Assembly: GCF_900129425.1 (NCBI RefSeq)
Contig: NZ_LT670817.1
Span: forward strand, 9,028,037 to 9,092,036
Direction of reading: 5' to 3'
Length of the DNA stretch: 64,000 nucleotides
Source: Bradyrhizobium erythrophlei
GTDB lineage: Bacteria > Pseudomonadota > Alphaproteobacteria > Rhizobiales > Xanthobacteraceae
Every line of letters begins with the position of its first letter. Within the stretch, counting starts at the first letter, position 1. The position numbers were made by a program, and so were the translations under genes. Under the pieces are notes generated by a model. The model was not told the DNA's origin, did not search any database, and saw only the letters and a list, made by a program, of their open reading frames with translations. Shown one piece after another: positions 51,744 through 59,200 of the stretch.

Positions 51744-53972
51744 ATGTCGACAGACAATGCAACGGCGCCGGGCGGTCCATTGTCAGGACTTGTCGCCTCG
51801 GCCGTGGAATACATGCTCGATGCCGGACAACGGAGCGTTCTGTTCCTGGATGTCATGCGTCGGCGCGGTGACCAGTATCGGGAACACGTTGCCCAAACCG
51901 CGCCGCATGTTCTGCAGTATTCGGCCGAGCTGATCGTCGATGGCCGCAAGCTGGATGAACCGGTCAATTATGCTCTCGTTCGCATTATTCCGCCCAAAGG
52001 CGTCGAAATCGATCTCGGCCGGCGACCGTTCATCGTGGTCGATCCGCGCGCCGGGCATGGTCCGGGAATCGGCGGGTTTAAGGCGGACAGCGAAATAGGC
52101 GTCGCGATGAAAGCGGGTCATCCCTGCTATTTCATCGGCTTCCTGCCGGAGCCGATGCCTGGTCAGACGATCGAGCGCATCGCCCGCGCCGAGGCCCTGT
52201 TCATCGAGAAAGTAATCAGCCTCCATCCGCAAGCCGACGGCAAGCCGTGCGTGATCGGCAACTGCCAGGCCGGCTGGGCCGTCATGATCCTGGCGTCGCT
52301 GCGGCCGGAACTGTTCGGACCGGTCATCGTTGCCGGCGCGCCGCTTGCCTATTGGGCGGGCGTCCACGGCAAATACCCGATGCGCTATTCCGGCGGCCTG
52401 CTGGGAGGAAGCTGGCTGACCGCGCTGACCAGTGATCTCGGGGGAGGCAAGTTCGACGGCGCCTGGCTGGTGCAAAACTTCGAGAACCAGAATCCGTCGA
52501 ATACGCTGTGGACCAAGCAATACAACGTCTACTCAAAGGTCGATACCGAGGCCGAGCGATACCTCGAATTCGAACGTTGGTGGGGCGGACATGTCAACCT
52601 CAATGCCGAGGAGATCCAGTTCATCGTCGATGAACTCTTCGTCGGCAACAATCTCGCTGCTGGCCGGATCAAGATGTCTGACGGTCAGACAGTCGATCTG
52701 CGCAATATCAGATCGCCGACACTGGTATTCTGCTCCAAGGGCGACAATATCACACCACCGCAACAGGCGCTGAACTGGATCCTCGATCTCTACGCCGACG
52801 TCGATGAAATCAGGGCCTACGGGCAGACGATTGTCTATACGGTTCACGAAAGCGTCGGTCATCTCGGCATCTTCGTTTCCGGCGGCATCGCCAAAAAGGA
52901 ACATGCGGAATTTTCCAGCAACATCGATCTGATCGACGTCTTGCCGCCCGGTCTCTATGAAGCAACGTTCGAGGCCAAGGGCGCCGATACGACGAATGCC
53001 GATCTCGCCGTCGGCCAGTGGGTAATGCGCTGCGAGGCGCGGACGCTGGACGACATTCGTGCCATGGGTGGCAATTCGCCCGAGGATGAGCGGCGGTTTG
53101 CCGCCGCCAAGCGCGTATCGGAGATCAACCTCGCCGCCTACCGGAAGTTCCTCCAGCCCTGGATCAAGGGTTTGGTGACGCCGCGGATGGCGGAGTCGAT
53201 GCGCAATCTGCATCCGCTACGGCTCCAATACGAACTTTTCAGCAGCCGCAATCCCTTCATGCCCGCGGTGGTGTCGCTGGCGGAGAAGGTGAGCGAGGAT
53301 CGCAAACCTGTCTCGAAGGACAATCCGTTCATGGCGTTCCAGGAGCAGGTCTCCAAGCAGATCGTTCATGCGCTCGACAGCTGGCGCGATTCGCAGGAGG
53401 CGCTCAGCGAAGCGATCTTCCTTGCCGTCTATGGCTCACCGACGGTTCAGGCGGCCGTCGGAATTGATCCGCAATCGGCCCCATCGCGCCGGCAGGAGAT
53501 GTCTGCTGCGCACCGTGAAATGCTGCAGAAGCGGGTCGCCGAGCTGAAATCCAGGATTGGCGAGGGCGGCCTTCGCGAAGCGGCGATTCGCGGCCTGCTG
53601 TATGTAGGGTCGGCGAGGGGAATGGTAGACGAGCGCAGCCTCGAAGCGCTGCGTAACCTTCGCCGCAAGGACACCAGTAAGCGGCTAACGCTGACCGAGT
53701 TCAAGATGCTGGTCCGCGAGCAATTCTTCATGCTTCTGCTGGATCAGGAGCGAGCGCTGGCTGCAATACCGAAGCTATTGCCGGATAATGAAAGTGAGCG
53801 CCACGCAGCGTTCACGGCGATTCGCGAAGTGCTGTCCGCAAGCGCCGCCATCTCGGGTGAGGTCGCCAGGCGCCTGAAGCGTGTCGCCGAGTTGTTCGGC
53901 GTGGATGCAATGGGAGTGCCGGAGAGCGCCTCGAATGTTGCCCCTTTCGACCCAAAGGCGAAGGCGTCGTAA
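51744..53972 (+). CDS. DUF3141 alpha/beta-hydrolase with PHA-synthase-like Cys nucleophile
   Basis: A 742-residue protein of the DUF3141 family. The N-terminal half is an alpha/beta-hydrolase like PHA synthases: FIVVDPRAGHGPGIGGFKAD (oxyanion region), the nucleophile elbow VIGNCQAGWAVM (Gly-x-Cys-x-Gly, Cys174), the acid in VFCSKGDNITPPQQA and the base in HESVGHLGIFVSGGI. The C-terminal 250 residues are helical, with a TerB-like piece at the end (LAAIPKLLPDNESERHAAFT). It may polymerise or hydrolyse hydroxyacyl-CoA or handle a similar thioester. A FixK-type box 53 bases upstream ties it to the anaerobic genes that follow. Confidence 0.87.
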   Translation: MSTDNATAPGGPLSGLVASAVEYMLDAGQRSVLFLDVMRRRGDQYREHVAQTAPHVLQYSAELIVDGRKLDEPVNYALVRIIPPKGVEIDLGRRPFIVVDPRAGHGPGIGGFKADSEIGVAMKAGHPCYFIGFLPEPMPGQTIERIARAEALFIEKVISLHPQADGKPCVIGNCQAGWAVMILASLRPELFGPVIVAGAPLAYWAGVHGKYPMRYSGGLLGGSWLTALTSDLGGGKFDGAWLVQNFENQNPSNTLWTKQYNVYSKVDTEAERYLEFERWWGGHVNLNAEEIQFIVDELFVGNNLAAGRIKMSDGQTVDLRNIRSPTLVFCSKGDNITPPQQALNWILDLYADVDEIRAYGQTIVYTVHESVGHLGIFVSGGIAKKEHAEFSSNIDLIDVLPPGLYEATFEAKGADTTNADLAVGQWVMRCEARTLDDIRAMGGNSPEDERRFAAAKRVSEINLAAYRKFLQPWIKGLVTPRMAESMRNLHPLRLQYELFSSRNPFMPAVVSLAEKVSEDRKPVSKDNPFMAFQEQVSKQIVHALDSWRDSQEALSEAIFLAVYGSPTVQAAVGIDPQSAPSRRQEMSAAHREMLQKRVAELKSRIGEGGLREAAIRGLLYVGSARGMVDERSLEALRNLRRKDTSKRLTLTEFKMLVREQFFMLLLDQERALAAIPKLLPDNESERHAAFTAIREVLSASAAISGEVARRLKRVAELFGVDAMGVPESASNVAPFDPKAKAS

Positions 53973-54206
53973 CGCCAGAGCCTAAGAGAGCTGCGCATTC
54001 GATAACGCCAGGAGGGTAGCGTCGTTTTGCTAAACCTACGCAAAGTTCGAATTCGCTTGAAATCTTTGTCCGCAAAGCAAAGGAACGCAATGGCCGACTC
54101 CGATCGGGCGCACGCCGCGCCGCCGAGCTTAGCGAAACACTGATACGCAAGTTTTACCCTGCGCGCCAAGAATTTGGAATTTCGCGCCATGCGGCGAAGT
54201 CGTTAC

Positions 54207-54220
54207 TTGACCTGGATCAA
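54207..54220 (+). promoter_or_regulatory. FixK/FNR-type box (TTGACCTGGATCAA)
   Basis: TTGAC-N4-ATCAA located 47 bases before the 65-residue gene at 54268, as expected for class II activation. Confidence 0.78.
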
Positions 54221-54267
54221 GCCGTTGGTTGCGGCCGTTACGTTTGCTGTCCACACGGGAGGCCCCA

Positions 54268-54465
54268 ATGTTGGACCCTACAGATGTTATAATGGCTGCC
54301 ATTCGTTCGGCCTTTGTCAGCTATCCAAAGGAAGGCGATTCGGATTGGAGAAGCCCCAACTGGATAATGCCGGAGGAATGCGAGCATCTAACTAGAGTGG
54401 TCATCCAGGAACTGGAAGCAAAAGGCTTTCAGATCGTGAAGAAGCAACCTGACACACCGTCTTGA
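54268..54465 (+). CDS. Small (65-residue) protein under a FixK/FNR box
   Basis: The start MLDPTDVIMAAIRSAFVSYP has a clear GGGAGG site 6-7 bases upstream. The sequence is compact and charged, with PEECEHLTRVVIQELEAKGF like a short helical hairpin, and no membrane segment. It is not a family I can name. Its own anaerobic box, strong ribosome site and place between DUF3141 and the convergent FabI-like gene argue that it is a real gene of the same regulon. Confidence 0.65.
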   Translation: MLDPTDVIMAAIRSAFVSYPKEGDSDWRSPNWIMPEECEHLTRVVIQELEAKGFQIVKKQPDTPS

Positions 54466-54583
54466 AATTGATACCGGCCTGCGGGCCGAAGGACGAGAAC
54501 TTGCTTATGCTTTGGCGCCTGATCTGTCTCATAGCCGGCTTGACAACGGTCGATAAACTCGCGTCGTCGATCAGATAGGCTCG

Positions 54584-55639
54584 TCAGTCGACGACGTGAT
54601 ATCCGCCGTCGATATAAATGGTGTCGCCAGTAATAAGCCGAGCCGCGTCATGAGCCAGGAACGCCGTTGCGGCGCCGACGTCTTCGATGCTCACCAGGCG
54701 GTGCGCCGGCGCCTTGGTCTTCGCCTTTTCAAGCAACTTGTCGAACTCGGGGATGCCGGAAGCGGCCCGTGTCGCAAGCGGTCCCGGGGAGATGGCGTGT
54801 ACGCGAATGCCTTTGGGACCAAGCTCGGCGGCTACGTATCTCACTGCGCTCTCAAGAGCAGCTTTCGCCACTCCCATGATATTGTAGTTCTTCACCACCG
54901 TCCGGCTACCGTAGTACGTCATCGTGAAGAGGGTGCCGCCCTTTTTCATCAAGGGCTCCGCCAGTTGGGCCATTCGAAGGAACGTCCAACACGAAACCTG
55001 CATGGTGGTCAAAAAGCCCTCCAGCGGCACGTCGACCACCCGCCCATGCAGCGCATCCTGTGGCGCGAACGCGATCGAATGCACGACGAAGTCGAGCTTC
55101 CCCCACTCCTTTGATATCCTGTCGAATACGGCCTCCATTTGGCCGGGCATACGAGCGTCGAGCGGCATCACGATTGTGGCCTCCAACTCGCGGGCCAGCG
55201 GATCCACGTGCTTTCTGGCCTTGTCGTCCAGATAGGTGACGGCCAGATCGGCCCCGAACGCGCGGAAGGCTGCGGCGCATCCCCACGCGATCGACCGTTC
55301 ATTCGCTATACCTACCACCAGTCCCTTTTTCCCCTGTAGCAGCTTGGCCTTGACCGCTGGAATTAACCGAATCTTCCCATTTCCGGTCAGATCGACAGGA
55401 TCGCCGCGAACATATCTTTCCGCGGCCTGCTTCAGCGTGGAGAAGGCCTGGCGCCGATCCTTGGCCTCCGCAGTCCGCGCTATTTCGCGGCCGTTGACGA
55501 CTAGCTGTCCCTCGCCCCATGGAGCGACGTTGATCTCGAAGCGATCACCATCCACGGCGGCGAAGAATTGCTGGATCGTTGCCCCTTTGCCCACGGCGAG
55601 TTCCTCGTTGGGCACCCAATTAGCTTTTGTCAGCGGCAT
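54584..55639 (-). CDS. FabI-type enoyl-[acyl-carrier-protein] reductase with N-terminal extension
   Basis: A 351-residue protein. Residues about 99-351 are a complete FabI: GKKGLVVGIANERSIAWGCA (NADH site), FVVHSIAFAPQDALHGRVVD, the catalytic Tyr and Lys in LFTMTYYGSRTVVKNYNIMG/VAKAALES, and HAISPGPLATRAASGIPEFD. Residues 1-98 (for example VGKGATIQQFFAAVDGDRFE and INVAPWGEGQLVVNGREIAR) are not part of FabI and form an extra small domain I do not recognise; upstream codons include a good start. It reduces enoyl thioesters with NAD(P)H. Its place at the end of the pfl-focA-like run suggests a redox-sink or lipid-adjusting role in low oxygen, an inference. Confidence 0.87.
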   Translation of the reverse strand: MPLTKANWVPNEELAVGKGATIQQFFAAVDGDRFEINVAPWGEGQLVVNGREIARTAEAKDRRQAFSTLKQAAERYVRGDPVDLTGNGKIRLIPAVKAKLLQGKKGLVVGIANERSIAWGCAAAFRAFGADLAVTYLDDKARKHVDPLARELEATIVMPLDARMPGQMEAVFDRISKEWGKLDFVVHSIAFAPQDALHGRVVDVPLEGFLTTMQVSCWTFLRMAQLAEPLMKKGGTLFTMTYYGSRTVVKNYNIMGVAKAALESAVRYVAAELGPKGIRVHAISPGPLATRAASGIPEFDKLLEKAKTKAPAHRLVSIEDVGAATAFLAHDAARLITGDTIYIDGGYHVVD

Positions 55640-55720
55640 GGAGGTTACCTTTCCTGCAGCGAGTTGCCGAACGTGTTGTGCCGCTTGTGGCGCATCCGAA
55701 GATCCGCTCTGGCGGCTACT

Positions 55721-56611
55721 TCATGATTGATCTTTGCCCTGAATAGCATTGCTCCTTCCGCTCTTGCCGAAGGCGGTGCGATAGATGATCCAGTACATTG
55801 CGCCGACGAGGCCGGCACCACCTACGATGTTGCCGAGCGTGACCGGTACAAGATTGTGAACGATGCCCGCCATGGTTATGACCGACGCGTCGAAGTCGGG
55901 AGGGACGTTGCCTGTTCGCGTCATCAACCAGGCCAAAGGCAGGAAATACATGTTGGCGACGCAGTGTTCGAAGCCGGCCGCTATGAAGGCTGAGACCGGA
56001 AATATCGCCGCAACAATCTTGTCGGTGACCGACCGGCCGGCATACGCGAGCCACACCGCCAGGCAAACGAGCAGGTTACACAAAACTCCCTTGAAGAATA
56101 ACGTCAAAGCGTCGGGTTGGATCTTGGCAGCGGCCGTATTCAAGACTGACAGGCCGATGCGGCCTCCATTCATGTCGAGATGATGCGAAAGGAAGACCAG
56201 AACCACAAGTCCGACGGCGCCGATCAAGTTACCGAAATAGACAACGACCCAGTTGCGCAGCATCTCCTTCGTCGACACATCTCCGCTCGCCCACGCCATC
56301 ACGATCAGATTGTTTCCCGTGAACAGTTCGGCTCCGCCAACCAGGACGATTACCAACCCGAGCGAAAACGCCATTCCGCCCATTAAACGCGCCGTGGCGA
56401 AGCTCAGGTCCGCGTCGCTGACGATGATGGTATAGTAGAGCGCCCCCAGTCCAATGCTGCCCCCTGCGATCACCGCCAGCATCAATGAAGCCAGAAAGGG
56501 AAGGTTGGTCTTTTTGACTCCGACTTTCTCGATAGCCTCCTTGATCTCGGCCGGGCTGTACGCATTCAAATTGAAGATGGGTGGTTGCGGCGGAGATGCC
56601 CGATCAGCCAT
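55721..56611 (-). CDS. Formate/nitrite transporter (FNT) family channel, FocA-like
   Basis: A 296-residue pentameric-type channel with six helices. FNT marks: the N-terminal cytosolic helix NAYSPAEIKEAIEKVGVKKT, AGGSIGLGALYYTIIVSDAD, LVGGAELFTGNNLIVMAWAS, FFKGVLCNLLVCLAVWLAYA, the central-pore GFEHCVANMYFLPLAWL with the conserved His, and the C-terminal VTLGNIVGGAGLVGAMYWII. Next to pflBA it should release or take up formate by pH. An upstream ATG in frame is less likely, as the N-terminal addition is atypical. Confidence 0.93.
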   Translation of the reverse strand: MADRASPPQPPIFNLNAYSPAEIKEAIEKVGVKKTNLPFLASLMLAVIAGGSIGLGALYYTIIVSDADLSFATARLMGGMAFSLGLVIVLVGGAELFTGNNLIVMAWASGDVSTKEMLRNWVVVYFGNLIGAVGLVVLVFLSHHLDMNGGRIGLSVLNTAAAKIQPDALTLFFKGVLCNLLVCLAVWLAYAGRSVTDKIVAAIFPVSAFIAAGFEHCVANMYFLPLAWLMTRTGNVPPDFDASVITMAGIVHNLVPVTLGNIVGGAGLVGAMYWIIYRTAFGKSGRSNAIQGKDQS

Positions 56612-56730
56612 GCTGTGTCTCCTGTGCCCGGTCCAACCTTCTGGCGCGCCTGGTAAGCGACCTTCAAAGGGATCGCCGATCCACGACATCCCGATCATGA
56701 AGCGCAAGGCCTCGGTTTTTGATCGGTCAC

Positions 56731-58332
56731 CTAGCCGCCGCCGCTCCCAATCATGAGGAGACCCACGATCTGCACTGCGATCACCTTCACCAGCGTCATG
56801 GAGGGAAAGATCATGGCGTAGCCGATGTCGGGCCGTTCGGTGGGCGCCATTTTGGTCGAATAGACGAGAATAGCCGGATTTCCGGTGGCGCCTGATGCCA
56901 CGCCGACGAGATCGTCGTACGGGATTTTCAGAACGTAGTGGCCGACCAGCAGAACGATGAATACCGTCGTCAGAAGAACCGCAACACCGATAAAGAGCAT
57001 GGTAAAGCCGGATTCCGCGACGGTTCGAACAAAGGGCTGCCCTGCGTTGACGCCGACGGTGGCGAGGAACATCGCAAGTCCGAAGTTTCGCAACACGATG
57101 TTCGCTGGTAACGGCATGGTCCAGAGCATGGGGCCCGTGCGCCGCAATTTGCCGAGGATGAGGGCGACGATCAGCGGTCCCCCTCCGATACCGAGCGTCA
57201 CCACGCCGACTCCAGGAATCGGAATCGGAATAAGCCCGAGCAAGACACCTAAGACCATTCCGATTCCGAGCGAGACGTAGCTGAATTCGGCCGCAGCCTT
57301 GATCGTGTCGCCAAAGTGGCGCCGAATCTCCTCCTTTCGGTCGGGAGGCGTCAGGACCCCGATCCGGTCGCCGAATTCGAGCATCAGATCCGGCGCCGGC
57401 ACGAGGTCCGCATCATAGCGACGTACATGCAATAGGTGGGTCGGATAGCCGGCCGGCATGGGAAGACTGGCGAGGGGTACTCCGACCACGCTGGCCTTCC
57501 CGACAAAGACTCGAATGTAATCGAGGTCGGCGCGGTCGCTGGCCAGGCGGCCAGGCTCCAGTTTTCCAAGCGTGGCGGCCGCCTTGGCAATTTCTTCATT
57601 CCGATCCGCGACCACGAGAATGGCATCTCCGGCGGACAAGACAGTATCGGGCGCAGGAACGAAGTTGTGGCCGCCCTTTCGAACCATCGTGACCTGCACG
57701 CCGCTGAGCGGCCCCATCGTCAGCTCGTCGAGTCTCTTTCCGGAACAGCCGTCGCCGATCGCAATTTCGCCCATGTGAAACCGCTGCACCTTAGGCGGAA
57801 ATTTCGGCTTTACGACCCGGGTCATGAAGTAGATGCATAGGATCGGGCCGATGACCCCGAACGGATAGGCTATGGAATAGCCGATCGAGGGATCCTTGTT
57901 CTTCATGACGTCGAGCGCCGCCTGGAGCGAGGCGGTGCTGGTCATCGATCCGGCGTAGATGCCGAGCGTATGTCCGATCTTGATGCCGAAAATGTGCCCG
58001 AGCCCAAGCGCAACTAACAAGCTCGCTATGCACGCGACGAGCGCCAGCAGATTGTACTTCTGCCCGACGCCGACCATGCCTTCGAAGAACTGCCTGCCGT
58101 ACAGAATCCCGATCCCATAGAGGAACATGATCAGTCCGGTCAGCCCGATCGGTCCCGTGATCTGGGCTTTGGGTGCGAACGCCCCGATGGCAAGGCCCAC
58201 GAAAAGAACGGCGCCGACGCCGAGGGAAAATCCCCCGATACTGATCTGACCAACCAGATAGCCCAATCCGATCGCGAGAAATGCCGTCAGTATCGGCTGA
58301 CTTCCAATGATCTCGCGAGCAAGGTCCAGCAT
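56731..58332 (-). CDS. AAE-family (AspT/YidE/SucE-like) organic-acid exchanger
   Basis: A 533-residue exporter of the aspartate:alanine exchanger family: five to six helices (GLGYLVGQISIGGFSLGVGA; IFGIKIGHTLGIYAGSMTST), two TrkA_C/RCK_C-type domains between (about 205-285 and 290-365, AGDAILVVADRNEEIAKAAA, VRRYDADLVPAPDLMLEFGD), and a second membrane half with the inverted-repeat motif GVASGATGNPAILVYSTKMA. The GSMTSTA and GATGNPA pair is the signature. It begins 27 bases after pflA, so it is in the operon. By analogy with SucE it should export succinate or another fermentation acid. Confidence 0.88.
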   Translation of the reverse strand: MLDLAREIIGSQPILTAFLAIGLGYLVGQISIGGFSLGVGAVLFVGLAIGAFAPKAQITGPIGLTGLIMFLYGIGILYGRQFFEGMVGVGQKYNLLALVACIASLLVALGLGHIFGIKIGHTLGIYAGSMTSTASLQAALDVMKNKDPSIGYSIAYPFGVIGPILCIYFMTRVVKPKFPPKVQRFHMGEIAIGDGCSGKRLDELTMGPLSGVQVTMVRKGGHNFVPAPDTVLSAGDAILVVADRNEEIAKAAATLGKLEPGRLASDRADLDYIRVFVGKASVVGVPLASLPMPAGYPTHLLHVRRYDADLVPAPDLMLEFGDRIGVLTPPDRKEEIRRHFGDTIKAAAEFSYVSLGIGMVLGVLLGLIPIPIPGVGVVTLGIGGGPLIVALILGKLRRTGPMLWTMPLPANIVLRNFGLAMFLATVGVNAGQPFVRTVAESGFTMLFIGVAVLLTTVFIVLLVGHYVLKIPYDDLVGVASGATGNPAILVYSTKMAPTERPDIGYAMIFPSMTLVKVIAVQIVGLLMIGSGGG

Positions 58333-58359
58333 GTTTGTTCTCCCCGGAACCGGTTGTCG

Positions 58360-59187
58360 TCAACGCACCTGACATCCCGCCGCGCGGAACTGTCCAACGA
58401 CCCGATTCACCAAGTCCCGGCTGGCAGTCGGGGTATTGAGAAGCTTGTAGTCGAGCCCCATCGCCTTCCACTTGAAGGAACCCATCTGATGGAACGGCTG
58501 TACCTCGACCCATTCGACGTTCTTCATCGGCGCGACGAATCGAGCGATGCCGTCGACGTTGGCGGGATCGTCGGTCTCGCCGGGGACGAGCGTGAAGCGC
58601 ACCCACACCGGCTTGGATAGCGAAGCCAGGCGCTCCGCGAAGCGCAGGGTCGGCGCGAGATCGCGACCTGTCACCCGGCGATAGGTGTCGGGATCCGAGC
58701 TTTTGATGTCGAGCAGAACGAGGTCGATCGCCGACAGGTACGAATCATCCGCACGATCGCCCAGGAATCCCGAAGTTTCGATAGCTGTATGCAGGCCCAT
58801 TTCCTTGGCGCCGGCGAAAATTCGCCGGGTAAAGGCAAGCTGCACCATCGGCTCGCCGCCCGATATCGTCAGGCCCCCGCCAAGACTTAGAATTGAAGGT
58901 GCGAAGTCGCCCAGGCGACGGAGCACCTGATCGATCGACACGTAAGTGCCGTCCTTGAGGTGCCAGGTGTCCGGGTTGTGGCAGTATGTACAGCGCAGGA
59001 GGCATCCCGAGACGAAAAGCACGACGCGCAGACCAGGCCCGTCGTAGCGCGACGAGGTCTCATAGGAATGGCAATACCCGAATGAGCCCGCTTCGTCCTT
59101 GATCTCGTCTTCATCAGGGGCGTCGGGCGAAATCCCAACCCGGAGGTCATAACGACTGCCGGGCTCGAGCGGCTGCACCGTCGACAT
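58360..59187 (-). CDS. pflA: Pyruvate formate-lyase activating enzyme (radical SAM)
   Basis: A 275-residue glycyl-radical activase. The 4Fe-4S site is GCLLRCTYCHNPDTWH (Cys-x3-Cys-x2-Cys), preceded by GYCHSYETSSRYDGPGLRVV and followed by ISGGEPMVQLAFTRRIFAGA and ETSGFLGD. DLVLLDIKSSDPDTYRRVTG and WVRFTLVPGETDDPANVDGI match PflA. A longer N-terminus (about 30 residues) than the E. coli enzyme is present. It starts 13 bases after the pflB stop. It generates the glycyl radical on PflB using S-adenosylmethionine and reduced flavodoxin, under anoxia only. Confidence 0.95.
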   Translation of the reverse strand: MSTVQPLEPGSRYDLRVGISPDAPDEDEIKDEAGSFGYCHSYETSSRYDGPGLRVVLFVSGCLLRCTYCHNPDTWHLKDGTYVSIDQVLRRLGDFAPSILSLGGGLTISGGEPMVQLAFTRRIFAGAKEMGLHTAIETSGFLGDRADDSYLSAIDLVLLDIKSSDPDTYRRVTGRDLAPTLRFAERLASLSKPVWVRFTLVPGETDDPANVDGIARFVAPMKNVEWVEVQPFHQMGSFKWKAMGLDYKLLNTPTASRDLVNRVVGQFRAAGCQVR

Positions 59188-59200
59188 CGTGGGCCTCGAA

